Positions 32,501 to 44,979 are shown, numbered from the stretch's first letter. The stretch is DNA of 64,000 bases from Gnetum montanum (GCA_015680685.1 MNCI01027436.1:340260-404259), one strand, 5' to 3'. Program-made: numbers and translations. Notes: generated by a model from the letters alone, not told the origin.

Positions 32501-35304
32501 AAGGTACATGTTTATTTGAGGGGAGTTTTTATTGTTTTGAGGTTTCGAAATATCACTTATTCCAGTTTCAAGATTGCATGATGTGTATCTTGAATGTGTT
32601 GGTATAGTATTATTAAATGCGGTTAATTATTTAAAAGCTTGTGACTTTTTACTGAATGATAGTTGCATTGTACATTTTAAAAGTAATCTTCAAATGGCAG
32701 TTCGAGGCTTCCATTTAGTGTTAATTATATATCTTTTCTTTTTTCTTTTAATTTTTAAATATTGCTTTTGAAATTACTCTCATGGGGAATGGAACCAATT
32801 CTGCAAATTATGGGCTTGGAAACAAACTTCAAGCCACACATGTATGAAACCTCACTTTCTAAGCTGCCAGGCAGATTTCATTTCTCGACTAAATTTGGTG
32901 TTAGTTATTTCGCTTGTTTTGAAACTTGAAAATGACATTACAGTGACGTGTTTGGGCCAGCTTCTGAAGCCTAAATCGAGTTTATATAGCTAGTGATGTC
33001 CTCTTAATGGTTTCTGGTTTTGAGATTTGATTGTACCCTTTTAAGCGTCTCCAATCATTTTAACAGCAAAATATAGTAATGAAATGTTAATATATACATT
33101 ATAAAATAATAAGTAGAAATAAGTATATGAAATGGGAAAGCATTACAAGTTGTTAACAGTTGCTTTAAAAATACCTTTTTTAAACCTGCAACATGCTATT
33201 CATTTGATACTTTTTGATATTCACATTTACGTGTACATTTATAGTTATTTAACTCTCTCTTGACGTTATTTGTCCATGCAAATGAATCCAGAAATATTAC
33301 CTCTTACCAGTTCTTTGTATTCAACATTAGCTTTGAAACTTTCCCTAAATTTATAAACACAATAGCATTTGTGTATATCTGAACGTATAATTTAACACGA
33401 TTAACATTAAATGAGCTTACTAGTTGTATGCGCAAATAAGGATTGAATTCGTGACCTCATTATTAAAAGCACATTAACGACAAGATCGTAGCCAACTCAA
33501 CTGCTCATGTGTTTATACCAACTTTCAATAATAAAATTAGAAAAATTCGTAACAAAATTATGCTATGATAAAATGAAACAAAAATTTTGAATTATATTGT
33601 TCATTCTAAGTTCAAATGCCATGTAGGTATGCATATCGTCTTAAGTTTTTGGTTTCTTTTTGAAATATGTCAGATAACTCTCCTTCATAAAATGCTGCAT
33701 TGTTTCTTCTCACAAATGACGTTTCCAAATTTTGTTCCAATTAATATAATACGTTTTGTCTGTTTGGTGTTTTTGTAACATAGAAAATGGTGTTCTAGTT
33801 ATGTTTCACGGGTCTATGTCGCTTTCTTAACTATTCAGTGTAAGGTTCTTGATTCTATGGTGCTTGCTTCTTCCCAGTATTAAAAATTTTCTGATGTAGA
33901 CAACATTTTGCTTTCTGATTTTGGTCTAACAAAAAAATTCCCAAGTTATTTTATTGCTTTTAAATGTTTCAAAATATTGAGCTCACAAAAATGGTAAGAA
34001 CAATCTTTGCTCAGTAATCAGTGTTCCTATCCTTGCCATTTGTAAGACTTATTATTATTTCTTAATCTCCACTCTATATATAGAAACAAAAATCGTTAAT
34101 TACCGTTGACAATTCTGTTATCCCAGTAATGCATTATTGTTCTTTTTTTAGATGAGTTGTCAAGATTTTGTCAGACTGACAGTGTTTTATTTCATGTAGC
34201 TTAGAGTAGAAGATGTTCAACTTCGAGGGATAAAATGGGCCAAGCTATTGGATCCCGACAAAAAGGGGCAGTGGTGGCTGTCCGGTGACTTAGATACTAA
34301 TGGAAAAGCTAATACAACTGAAATTGCTGGTGCCATTGATGCAGAAATAGCTGAAGCACAAAAGATGCTTCGTTTAGCAGCTGAACAAAGAATGAATACG
34401 GAAGCACGTCGAGCCATTTTCTGTATTATTATGAGTGCGGATGATTATCTTGATGCCTTTGAAAAGATTCTGAGACTGAATTTGCCAGGAAAACAGGCAA
34501 GTGCTATGTGTTATTTCAGTTTACTGATTGGAGAGAATTGATGTCATTGTATGCATCAATGTTAATGCAAGAAGTAGGCTTGTCCTGTGGCTAATTAACT
34601 GTATGGCTGATATTTTTTGTAGGATAGAGAAATTTTGCGGGTACTTGTAGAATGCTGTTTACAAGAGAAGGTTTACAACAAGTACTATTCTCTTCTTGCA
34701 GCCAAGCTTTGTTCGTACGATAAAAACCACAAATACACTTTACAGGCAAGTTTTTTTTTCCCTTTCTTTTGTTTATCATGCAGTATTGGTGATATGCATC
34801 GTGCTTGTAAACCTTTGCGGAATAATTTGTAAAAGTTCATCATTGGTTCCCGTAGAAATGCTCATGGTAAGTTTCTTTTTGGTGTAGTATTGTGCTTGGG
34901 ATCATTTTAAGCAGTTAGATTCAATGGAGCTGCGGAGATCAGCGAATCTTGCACGTTTTCTGGCCGACTTAATTGGGTCTTTTTCTCTATCAATCACAGT
35001 ACTGAAAACAGTGGATTTCACTGATCCTACAGTATTAACTTCTAAAGTTGTGGTGCACTTTCACATTTTATTTGAATCTTTGCTGTGCCAGAATCCAGAT
35101 AATGTTATCTGGAACATTTTTACTCGAATTGCTGGTCTATCGGAGCTGGAGAATTTACAAAATGGGTTAAAACTATTTTTCCATCAATACTTGACTAAGA
35201 GTGAGTTAGAAAACCAGAAAGATGCTTCTGGTCAAAAGTTGCTAGCGAACAAAATTAAAGTTGCCAAAAAAGCCCTTTCAAATGTAGCTGGTATCCTCTT
35301 GTGA
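26521..35304 (+). CDS. NOM1: Nucleolar MIF4G/MA3-domain protein (NOM1/SGD1 homologue), 13 coding exons
   Basis: Joined exons: 26521-26545, 26671-26762, 27019-28123, 28225-28292, 28469-28551, 28692-28791, 30273-30358, 31955-32037, 32139-32272, 32402-32503, 34200-34496, 34623-34745, 34888-35304. They give 904 residues and a TGA, with all phases fitting. The family acts in small-subunit ribosome biogenesis in the nucleolus. The N-terminus is basic (SRKERRKEDRQAKLQ, residues 15-29) and followed by a Lys/Glu-rich region with a duplicated module (90-145, 210-264). YVPPHLRS (about 383-390) and LLNRLSESNVESI open the MIF4G domain (about 395-592). GIKWAKLLDPDKKGQWWLSG follows (636-655), then an MA3 domain (about 694-800). 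Two introns, after exons 34200-34496 and 34623-34745, use GC donors. I chose the ATG at 26521 because it alone splices in frame to SRKERRKE; the ATG at 26460 does not. No stop is seen in the joined frame, so the gene looks functional. Confidence 0.9.
29668..29858 (-). mobile_element. tRNA-derived SINE in intron 7 of the NOM1 gene
   Basis: Twelve-base target duplications TTTCTACCTTTT flank the insert (29668-29679 and 29847-29858). Read on the minus strand, the body starts near 29846 and has a Pol III A box (TGGCCAGTTGGTTAGC) and a B box (GGGTTCAAAGCCC) at tRNA-like spacing. It ends in an A-rich tail, seen as T-rich plus-strand sequence at 29680-29689. It is about 167 bp long. The near-perfect duplications suggest a fairly recent insertion relative to the surrounding LTR elements. 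It is antisense to the host gene. Confidence 0.75.
33410..33515 (-). mobile_element. Possible tRNA-like SINE fragment in intron 11
   Basis: The minus strand reads GAGCAGTTGAGTTGGCTACG, resembling an A box, and about 45 bases later CGAATTCAATCC, resembling a B box. No clear flanking duplication or A tail was found, so this is tentative. Confidence 0.3.
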
Positions 35305-35730
35305 TCTTGTCGAGACACCAGCCAGAGTGATTTGTTCTGTTTAAGCTCATCAATAGTTATTTTTAGTAACATCATAATTATGCTGAGATGGTTTGGCAAT
35401 GAAATTTTTAATGACAAATTTCAAATATAAGTTTTAGGTTCGCTAGTTTGTCAATGGACGGAGACTCCAGCAAAGTTTTCAAAATCAACCATGTAATGTG
35501 GTTGAAGCCAGAGAAAGCTTTGGGAAACTTAAAATATGATTTAAGATGTAAGACAAGAAAACCTTGTTTATGCATCTTCTTTTAGAACGTATTTTGGATT
35601 CTCTTCAAGATTTTCTGAGTTTGACTGTGCGCCAAGGGTGCAGTAACAATGGTGCTTTTGGTTGACCAAATGGCTTAATGCCTTGATGCTGACGTTAATA
35701 TTGTTTCCCATGAAAAAAATAAACCAAAAT
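35305..35730 (+). terminator. Likely 3'UTR and polyadenylation region of the NOM1 gene
   Basis: Noncoding sequence after the TGA. A canonical AATAAA at 35718-35723 is the first strong polyadenylation signal I noticed downstream of the stop; less typical AT-rich signals occur earlier. The true cleavage site cannot be fixed from sequence alone. Confidence 0.4.
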
Positions 35731-36147
35731 TTGAGAGAATTTACTGCCAATGCCTATGTTTTTACGTTCATGTTTTTCAGATCTAATGCTTAGCAGAGCT
35801 GGTATTTGACGGGCAGTTATGCATTCCTTGACGAGTGACCATCACACATAATTCCTCTATTTCAAAATCATGCTTTCCATAATATTTAATTTTATTGTAG
35901 TAAATTATCAAGTACAAAAGGTTACAAATAAATAATAAAATAGTTCATTGTTGAACTCCCTAAGAAAATTAGCGTGAAAGGAGAAACGTGTAGATGAATC
36001 ATGCTTGAGAGGCAAGCGAGGGTGATAGGAAACACAATTTAAAATATGATAAATACAACCATTTGTAGACTGGGCTAAAGCAATGCTAGAACAGTTACAA
36101 GCACCTTCTTGTTCCTGTACATTAGATGGGCATTTCTTTCAAAATCC

Positions 36148-36284
36148 GGCCTGGCAGCTCTTAGTGATATCCCGTTTTAAAACAGTTTCATGATAGTTTA
36201 GGATGATGACAAAGCAACTTGGCAGTTCTTATTGATATCCTGTTTTTAAAGCAGTTTCGTAATAGTTTAGGATGATGGCAAAGA
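36148..36284. repeat. Tandem duplication of about 68 bp
   Basis: Two adjacent copies share TTTAGGATGATG and GGCAG(C/T)TCTTA(G/T)TGATATCC. They differ at several sites, so the duplication is not recent. Confidence 0.7.
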
Positions 36285-36709
36285 ATTGGTGACACCGACT
36301 CTATGAAACTCACTAGATTTAGATTTTCTCATTTTAATTGTTTTAGACCTTATTTATTACCAATATATTTCCGAAATTTTTTTCTTATGGCAGGTTTGAG
36401 ATAATGATGTGGACCAAAAGGTGGTAGGGGAATATCTATAAAAAAAATTAGAGTACATCATGTGCTTAATCATTGATTAGAAAGCCCAAGAATAATTTTC
36501 CAAAGTTTAGAGATGTTTGCTTAGATGAGTAGTTTTGCTATCGATGCTTAGAAGAAAATAAGAGGAAAATTAATTATTAATAAGAAGAATGGTTTCAATG
36601 GTAACATTCTTTACATCATTTTCAATGTGTGTTTGAACTTAAAATAACAAAACGAGTTGATGTAGTAATACTAAGCTTTGGCAAAATATCATCTTTGTAC
36701 AAAAGTCCA

Positions 36710-37055
36710 TGTTGACGCATAATGTTCATCATGATCAATCCTTTTTAATCTTCTAAAGCTTGCTTGTCAACAAAAGATGTTAACTTTGGGTAGATAGTAG
36801 TATTTTACATACTGTACATGCTAATTGTTCGAACTAACTAATCCTTTGTGTAGTGAAAGTAAAAGTATTCACAAAGGCAATGTTGACAAATGATGTCCAT
36901 CACGATCAATCTTATGTCAAGTCTTTTTTAATCTTCTAAATCTTGCGTGTCAACAAAAGATGTGATCTTTGGGTAGACAATAGTATTTTTACATACTTTA
37001 CATGCTAATTGTTTGAATTAATCAATACCTTGTGTAGTAAAAGTATTCACAAAGC
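36710..37055. repeat. Tandem duplication of about 170 bp
   Basis: Copy one is about 36710-36878 and copy two about 36881-37055. Both read from TGTTGAC, through CAACAAAAGATGT and ACATGCTAATTGTT, to AAAAGTATTCACAAAG. Small indels separate them. Confidence 0.75.
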
Positions 37056-37764
37056 CTTTTGCCTTCTCTGATTTATTTATTGTCATTTAATTATTGTTAT
37101 CATTAACATTATCTTGATTTTTCATTTGTTTAGCTTTAGATTGTTTTTTACTATCCTTAGCTTTAATACTTTTTTTCCTTAACATCAACACATTTTTTTT
37201 TCTCAACTTCTTTTTTCTTTAGAAAAAATAGATAAGTATTAAATAAATGTCATTCAACGATGACAAAAGTTGTAAAAATCACAATATGTGATTGGCTAAA
37301 TATATATATTTTTACATGTTGGTGATGCCAATTCTTTTTTATAGTTAAGAAGATTGATTTCAACAAAGAAAAAGATAAGAAAGAAAATAAAAGAAAAAAT
37401 CTACAAGAGTCAAATGGTGTGGAAATAGATTTTATATGTTTCATGGGACCATGAATACTAACGATCTTTTGCTTAGTTTTCTACAATGCCTAATCCATTG
37501 CATAAAGTAGGGTTGTCGGTCATTGGTCTTGTTAATATGAAAGCTTATGATTGTTGAAGTGAGTGATGAGAGTATCTAAGATCATACTCTTTTATCTTGT
37601 ACTGTTTCTTTTATTTGCTTGTCACTTCCTAGCAGTGGTTAAGTGATGTTTTAGTATTGTTGGTATCTTCCTTGATTCTTGTTTGTCTAGTGAGTGGGAA
37701 TCATTCACCAATAGGGTTGTATCATTAGCAGCGAATGTGTTGTGTTACTTTCTTTATGAGTTTG

Positions 37765-38553
37765 TGATGGGACGCGATATCGCATGGGCCGCGATATCGT
37801 GTCTTCCCCTGCGATATCATGCAGCATGCCATCAAATCTATAAATAAGAGGCGACTCCCTTGTTTCACCATCTAGATCTAGATCGTAGCCAAACTCTTGC
37901 AGTTTTAGCATTTTAGAGAGAATAATTTCCATGTGCTCGTAGTAGGAGTCCCAAAGTGAACGGATCTTTATTTGAGCAAATATTGTACCTGAGCACACGT
38001 TTGTGTATGGAAATAAAGACGAAGTTTTGGATAAACCTTGCAGTGCATGGACTAAGCTAATGAGGATTTAATTACTGCTAAATGTTTAAATGCTTTCTTA
38101 GAACTTAATCTCTCTCAACCCTCAACTCTCACAGTTGAGTGCATTCAGTACGACTGCTTCGAGCATGTGCGTTACGCTTGGTAATCCCAGTAACGAATAG
38201 CGTTTGGTAATCCCAGCAGTGTTGCATTGGTTCAGGGTGTGAACGACAAGTGGGAACAGATACTGATGCTAGGTTAATTAAAGCTTAGTTAGTTAAAGTT
38301 AGTTACCTAGTCTCTTCACCCTTTCCTCTCTTAGCATAGGCGATAAAAACATAAAAGGTATAAAAATCATATACCTCAGACTTACTTAACCATACAACTG
38401 TGACAAATACAAGTAAGTCTGGGAAGACAACGAATGATTAACCTTAGGTGTTCTATAAGGTGTGTAAGCACTTAGTCTGCGGAGTTTGATCGGATCGCTT
38501 GTGTAACGCTCGTATTTGTATGGTTGAGTGTAGGGGTACCTTGCCACTCATCA
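37765..38553 (+). repeat. Element C 5' LTR (789 bp)
   Basis: Begins TGATGGGACG and ends GGTACCTTGCCACTCATCA, followed two bases later by the primer-binding site. U3 carries three palindromic units of the type GCGATATCGC (37771-37830) just upstream of a TATAAATA box at 37839-37846. It is preceded by the target duplication GTTTG. Confidence 0.93.
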
Positions 38554-38554
38554 T

Positions 38555-38572
38555 TGGCGCCGTTGCCAGGGA
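38555..38572 (+). promoter_or_regulatory. Element C primer-binding site, tRNA-Asp type
   Basis: TGGCGCCGTTGCCAGGGA, one base off the tRNA-Asp-complementary site known for Athila-like elements. It lies one base after the LTR and primes minus-strand DNA synthesis. Confidence 0.88.
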
Positions 38573-38699
38573 CTAAGTTGTTTGTGTGCTAAGTAGAACA
38601 TAGGAAATTATCCACATCGTTTTGAAGCTTAAACGAACCCTTAGGATTAATTAGAAGAAAATTTAAACAACGGTCAATAGCACACCGAATAAGATAATA

Positions 38700-41000
38700 A
38701 TGTCTGCTTCTTCTCATAAAAGCACTTCACCTCCTAGGGATCACACAAGAGACAGTCGGCGACACAACATACGTAACCCAGAACCACCAGTACCTCAATA
38801 GTATCGGGTGGTATATACTCATCACAATGAGTATATACTTGATTTTACTTTTATCCTTCATCAGGATGGACAACTGCACTGGAGAGACCTGCAAGGTAAC
38901 ATAGTGTTACCCCCAGATCGGGCAGTCCCTAACATGCTCCTTCGTGCTCTTGCATAGATAGGCATGACGAAACTATACGTTGGATACGTTGCATGTGATT
39001 ACGACACAAGGGATTACCATCCCACAACGGCGCAACATCTAAGGGACTCGTGGCAGGAGAGTTATCACACATCGTTGAAGGGCAAAGGACCCCGCAACGC
39101 TTCGCCTATCATAAGAGAAATTAAGGATCGTAAACCTATCTTAATAGGTTCTCCACAAAATGATGTTCCCCCTCCTAATGATAGTGAGGTGGTGGTGTAT
39201 TAGAACCTTCGCTCCATGATACATAAACCTGGTTTTGATCCCACAAACACCAAGTGTTCAATGAGGGAACACACACACAAGATAAGGGCGAGCATTCTGA
39301 TCGTCATCACGATCATCGAAGAGAAGGCAAGAAACATCGTCATGGTGATGGTTTTCCTTCCTCTTCCCCTTCATTGCATCACTCACCCTCTCCTTCCACA
39401 TTAGGATGCAGTCACAAAGAGCCCAACCTTGAGGATAAGGGTAAAGATAAGAAAAATGAGAGACCTCGACGAGAGAGTCAAGAATGAGGATGAGGGCACT
39501 CTAGGGAGTCTAGGCATGATAGAAGGGAAAGTAGGGAACCGCGTAGGCATCATAGACGCCATGAAAGAAATGACAACGATGAACCCCTACTTGCCACCTG
39601 AAGTATGTTAGACATTACGGAGGCTGTGAGGATACCTACAAGGCACCAGAAAGATAGCCAGATCAAGAGACTAGACATGAATAATATCCCACGATTTGAG
39701 TGGGGATACAATGCTGATTCACAAAATCACTTACAGGCATTTCACGATGCCTATGCCTTGCAGAATATTGAAAACAAGTGGCAAAAGTTAAAGTTGTTTC
39801 CTAGGACACTCGTGAAGGAAGAGGAAAGCTGGTACCAGTCCTTAGAACCGAAAACCATTAGGAGGTGGAGTACGATGTTAGAACTATTCAACAATAAATA
39901 TCAAATGTACTCCAGAGAGTCCAACTTGCAAAAACAGATCCAAGGATGGAAGCACAGTAATCACGAACCCTTGGATGCTACCATAGGACGATATTATGCA
40001 TTGCTACATCGTTGCCCGGGCCATGGCTACAATGGGATCAACTCTGCCACCTCGTAGATGGGCTAAGACATGAAACCAGGAGAACCCTTGAAACATATGC
40101 CCAAGGGAGATTATCTGAACTTAGGTCCCATGAGGTGCATAGATTGTTGGAGCAAGTAGCTAAGGAAGAAGGACAACTATGGAAAAGAGAAATCATGGAA
40201 GAGTATAACCACAATCCTTCCCTCCGAAAGAGGGGAGTAAGGCTCTATGAGGAAGAGGATGAGTCACCACTTGAGGAGTTGGTGAATAGAAAAACCTTGC
40301 TGCTTCAAAAGCTAACAACTGAAGTGTCAGCTAAGGTAGATCAAATGTGGGACTCCTTAGACAGTAGATTTGAAACCGTCCTGAAAATCGTAGAGGAGTC
40401 TAAGGAATGAAGTAGTGACCATGATAAGAAAAAGAGGAGAGATTCAGATCATGCTCGTAACAAGGGTAAGGGAAAAATGACTACCACTGATGAGGTTGTG
40501 GATTCTGATATAGGCAATGATGGTGGATGTGAGATCTTTCGATATGACCATCCTAAGGGATGTTGCCCAATAATCTCACATTTGCAAGAGTCCCGGGTAT
40601 ATGCACTCAACCCAGGACTTAACAAATGGCAAGCACCCTGTCAGTTACCTTATCCCCAAGGTAACCCAAGGTAGTTCCACCAACCGTTAACATATTATCC
40701 AAGTGGAACTCCGTCATAACCTATCGGGCAACACCAATAGTGGCAATACCCACAGTCATGGGGGATGCCACCGCCTAGACAACAATACTCTTACCGGAAA
40801 CCAGACCCGTATGGCTATTATGTGCACCAGCTGGTTTCTCCAAGTGACTCTATGGGACATGTAACTACACAATATCACTACCAAGTTCAGGAGTATTTTA
40901 GGACTCCTTCTCCTATGGGAGACACACCACACACATACCATCCTCCGAATCCATCCACCACTCTTACACTGGTAGCTCCACCACCAATTGCTCCAACAAT
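38700..41000 (+). pseudogene. Element C gag
   Basis: The first ATG at 38700 opens MSASSHKSTSPPRDHTRDSR and runs in one frame to about 39203 with TAG stops. The conserved gag block is at 39605-40410, in two overlapping frames because of a frameshift near 40030. It contains ITEAVRIPTRHQKDSQIKRL, FEWGYNADSQNHLQAFHDAY, WYQSLEPKTIRRWS and LLHRCPGHGY. A Tyr/Pro/Gln-rich linker follows (about 40700-41000). I see no CCHC zinc knuckle. Gag would form the cytoplasmic particle. Frameshift and stops make it inactive. Confidence 0.85.
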
Positions 41001-41658
41001 GCAAAGAGTATCTCCCACTCAACCGCAACAACCCAACATCACAAGGAGTTCAAATCCCCAATTCTTAGTTGGTTCTGACAATCTTATGCCAAAAATACCT
41101 TTCTTCAGAACCAACACTCCAACTAAGCCCTCACCCTCACAAGTGGTTGAACATCTAAACACCTCCATACCACATAACATTTCGGGACCTTCTTTAATCC
41201 AAAAATTGAGTTCAATGCACATGGTTATGTTAACTCATACCGTCACGGATTGGATTAAGGTGGGCCACCTTCCCAAGAAATTCTTTGACCCTGGAAGTCC
41301 CCTAATTTATCTCCAAGTCACTGGGAATGAACCCTGTAAAGCTCTTCTAGACTTAGGTTCCGGAGTCAACCTAATATCGCAGGAGATGTACAAAGCCTGG
41401 AACCTACCTCCATTAAGGAAGAGTAACATTCGACTTGAGCTGGCTGACTAGTCCATCACTGTCCCCTTGGGACTAGTGGAGGACATTGTTACCACTGTTT
41501 GTGGGTGGTCATATCCAGCGGATTTCCTAGTGATACAAGTAACTAACAGCAAGGGGAACTTCCCAATAATAATGGGAAGAGTGTGGCTAAGTATGATAGA
41601 TGCACGCCTAGGCATCCGTGATCTTTCCATGGAAATATCCAAGAAAAATACTTTCTGA
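41001..41658 (+). pseudogene. Element C retropepsin
   Basis: Reads ALLDLGSGVNLISQEMYKAW with the DLG catalytic triplet that is usual in Athila-like proteases, and later NFPIIMGRVWLSMIDARLGI, equivalent to the ILGRPFL signature. A TAG at 41449 interrupts the domain between these motifs. The enzyme would cleave the Gag-Pol polyprotein. Confidence 0.85.
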
Positions 41659-41871
41659 AAGATCAAGAAGAAGAAAGTTCCATACATTGCATACAGTGAC
41701 ACATGGTGCCATTGTGTGCAGAAATCATGGGTTATGCGAAGTTTAACATTACCTGCATGCAATCGGTGTGCACAAGAAATCAATATACAAAAGTTTCTGT
41801 ATGCAGCAGCCACACGACAGGAAGACACCCAGTGGCTAATGGCTGATTAAGAGAGCAACTCGATAACATGC

Positions 41872-43600
41872 ATGGAACTAACTGAGGTGATAACTAGTGC
41901 TTACATTGAAAGAATAGATGCACTAGAGCAAGTTCATTGCCAACTTCCAGCCCTTAACTTTGAAAACATTAATAGGGAAAAGTTGGAGATTCCTGAGGAA
42001 TTTAGACAAGAGTCCCTAGATCTAAAACCATTGCCCACCGGTTTTGAATACATGACCCTTGAAAACGGAAAATTGGTAATCATCAACATAAAGCTTATTC
42101 CCAAGAAAAAAGAGAGATTGCTGAAGGTGATAAATAAATGGTCAACAGCCTTTGCCTACCTTGAATTAACCGGAATAGATCCTAGGATATGCCACCATAG
42201 GATTTACACAGACCCCTCCATAAAGCCTTGAAAACAACCGCAGTGGTGATTGAACCTGAAATTGAAACATATAGTAAAAGAAGAGATAGAGCAACTTCTT
42301 AAGGCTAGGTTCATATATCCCATTGCGGATAGAAAATGGGTTAGTCCTCTAGTCATTGTGCCTAAAAAAGGAGGCAAGTGGAGGGTGTGTATAGATTTTA
42401 GGCTACTGAACATGGCAACATTCAAGGATCACTTTCCGTTGCCATTTGTTGACCAAGTCATAGACACCATAGCGGGGCATCACTACTACAATTTTCTGGA
42501 TGGTTACAGTGGGTACAACCAAATACAGATCGTGCTAGAAGACCAAGACAAAACAACGTTCACCAGTCCTTGGGGAACATTTGCATATAAACAAATGCCA
42601 TTTGGCTTGTGCAATGCTCCTGCCACATTTCAACATTTAGTTCTAAGCATATTCCAATAGCAGATAGGGAACAGAGTAGAAGTCTTTATGGACGACTTCT
42701 CCACATATGGGACAAGCTTTGATCAAGCCCTAGACCGATTAGAGCAAGTGCTAAAATGATGCGTTGAAATCAACCTAAAGCTCAACTGGCAGAAAAGCCA
42801 CTTGATGGTTCAAGAGGGTGTAGTACTGGGGCATAAGATTTGACAGTCTGGAATAGAGGTAGACTCAGAAAAAGTTAAGGTCATCCAAGGAATCACCCAA
42901 CAACCCGAAACTGTCAAAGATATTCGATCATTCCTTGGATATACTGGCTACTACAGGAGATTCATTGAGAACTTCTCCAAGATTGTCAAACCGTTGGTAG
43001 AGTTAACAAAAAAGGATGCACCATTCGAATGGACTAGGGAATGTGAACGAGCATTCCAAACTCTAAAAAAAAGGCTCGTACAAACCCCTATTCTACAAGC
43101 CCTTGATTGGTCTAGACCATTCCATATAATGACTGAGGCATCTAATTATGCCCTAGGAGCCGTACTGACATAGATAGATGAACAAAAATGTCCTTATTAC
43201 ATTCACTGTGCGAGTAAGAGTATTGCCAGTGCACAACTCAACTACACAACTATAGAAAAGGAATTAATGGCTATAGTGTTTGCACTGGACAAATTTAGGC
43301 ACTATGTGTTAGGCTAAAAAGTGTAAATTCATACAGATCATAGTGTAATTAGGTTCCTCATGAACAAGCCAATGGTTAGCCCTTATATTATACGTTGGTT
43401 GGTAATCCTTCAGGAGTTTGATCTAACAATAGTAGATCGAAAAGCCACCGAGAACGTAGTTGCAGATCACTTATCTCGATTGCGCTGGGACAACAAAGAG
43501 GACGAATATGCCATATCTAATCATTTTCCTGATGAAACCCTCTTTGCCGGTGTAGTGAATAACCAACCCATGAGCACGAATTAGTATAGTAGCATTCTCA
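41872..43600 (+). pseudogene. Element C reverse transcriptase and RNase H
   Basis: RT spans about 42249-42960 and has KEEIEQLLKARFIYPIADRK, WRVCIDFRLLNMATFKDHFP, DGYSGYNQIQI, FGLCNAPATFQ and the catalytic FMDDFSTY (about 42690). The connection reads RSFLGYTGYYRRFIENFSKI. RNase H spans about 43110-43500 with ALGAVLT, YTTIEKELMAIVFALDKFRH and VVADHLSRL. In-frame stops occur at 42229-42231, 42658-42660, 42758-42760 and within RNase H. One stop (ALGAVLT followed by TAG) is also present at the same place in element B. Confidence 0.9.
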
Positions 43601-43737
43601 CCTATCTCCTTTCCCAACAAACACCAGAGGGGTTGCATTTTAGGAAGAAGCAACAGTTTCTTCACAAAACCAAGTACTTCATGGAAATCAATGGAAAACT
43701 CTATAAAGTCTAACCTGATGGCTTAGTTCAATGGTGT

Positions 43738-44979
43738 GTGCCCGATGAGGATCAGTTAAGAGTTCTCCAAGATGCTCATGAGGGCCCCTGTGGGGGCCAC
43801 TATGTAGGGAGACGAACGACCATTAAGATCCTGCTTGCTGGATATTACTGGCCAACACTATTTCGGGATGCCCATAAGTTTGTTCAATCCTATGAGTGCT
43901 ATCAACATGATGGTGGAATGACTACTAGAATAGAGGGTCCACAACAATGGATTCAACCTTTGGAACCCTTCAACATTTGGGGAATAGATTTTATGGGGCC
44001 CATTACACCGACGTCCAATGGAAAAGCTTATATCATTAGACCACTACCGGGAAAACACAGACGGACTTTTCCACTACACTAGACGAAAAAGGATATATAT
44101 TTAACAAAATGGGTTGAGGCAGCTGCTATAACAAACTGCACATCATCTACGGCTGCATGATTTGTACAACAACAAATCTTAAATAGGTTTTGTGTGTCGT
44201 GTGCACTCATCTTTGATAATGGAACACACTTTACGGGTGCAACCTTTCGCAAGTTGATGCAACGCTTAGGGGTTGAACATAAACTGACCACACCTTATCA
44301 TCCCCAATCTAATGGCCAAGCAAAGGTCACTAATCGGGAGATTATGAGAATATTAACAAGAATAGTTAGCAAATTTAGGCAAGACTGGAGCATGAAATTG
44401 AATGATGCTCTCTGGGTGTACCGCTCCACTTGGAAACTTCCTACAGGCTACTCTCCCTATGAGTTAGTATACGAAAAGCTTCCAAAGCTCCTAATACAAA
44501 CTGAGCTCTATACACTATCCATGGCGTGTGACCTCCACCTTGACCTTGACCTAGCACAAAAACAAAGATTGGCAACCCTAAATGTGCTAGATGAGAATAG
44601 ATTGGTTGCTCTGTCGTCAAATGAGTTGCACAAGGCACATAACAAGCAACGTCATGACTTAAGAATTTGAAAGGTTAAGTACCAACTAGGAGACAAGGTC
44701 CTTTACTGGAACCCCACACATGTACCACAATGCACGAAATTTCAAACATTGTGGGAAGGATCCTACATTATTCATACGACCTTTCACTCGGGAGCCATGA
44801 CAATATACAAGCTTGAAAGCCCTGATAGGAGATTACTGGTCAATGTGCAACAAACCAAACCCTTCCATGAACTAAGAATAGCCAGTGCAAATTACACCTA
44901 TGATAGCGGACAACCACACTCATTATTTTGGATCTCTCCCTTTCAATTCAGTCATGGGGGAGATGGCCACCTATGCTAA
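43738..44979 (+). pseudogene. Element C integrase
   Basis: The HHCC zinc-binding region reads HEGPCGGHYVGRRTTIKIL followed by C-x2-C-like YECYQ. The DDE core is visible: WGIDFMGPITPTSNGKAY (D), CALIFDNGTHFTGATFRKLM (D), and YHPQSNGQAKVTNREI (E). The C-terminal part reads YQLGDKVLYWNPTH and YKLESPDRRLLVNVQQTKPF, with no chromodomain. The core is broken at about 44042-44102 by foreign sequence that starts CACTACCGGGAAAA. The enzyme would insert the cDNA into chromosomes. Confidence 0.88.

Larger units (their letters stand above)
35731..37759. other. Spacer downstream of the NOM1 gene with local tandem duplications
   Basis: No gene or transposon protein motif is seen. Two old tandem duplications lie here: one of about 68 bp (36148-36284) and one of about 170 bp (36710-37055). 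The rest is AT-rich spacer up to the insertion site of element C. Confidence 0.6.

Noticed and set aside
40756-41031. Minus-strand frames across element C gag and protease
   Set aside because: The plus strand carries clear gag and retropepsin motifs in collinear order, so the opposite frames are shadows.
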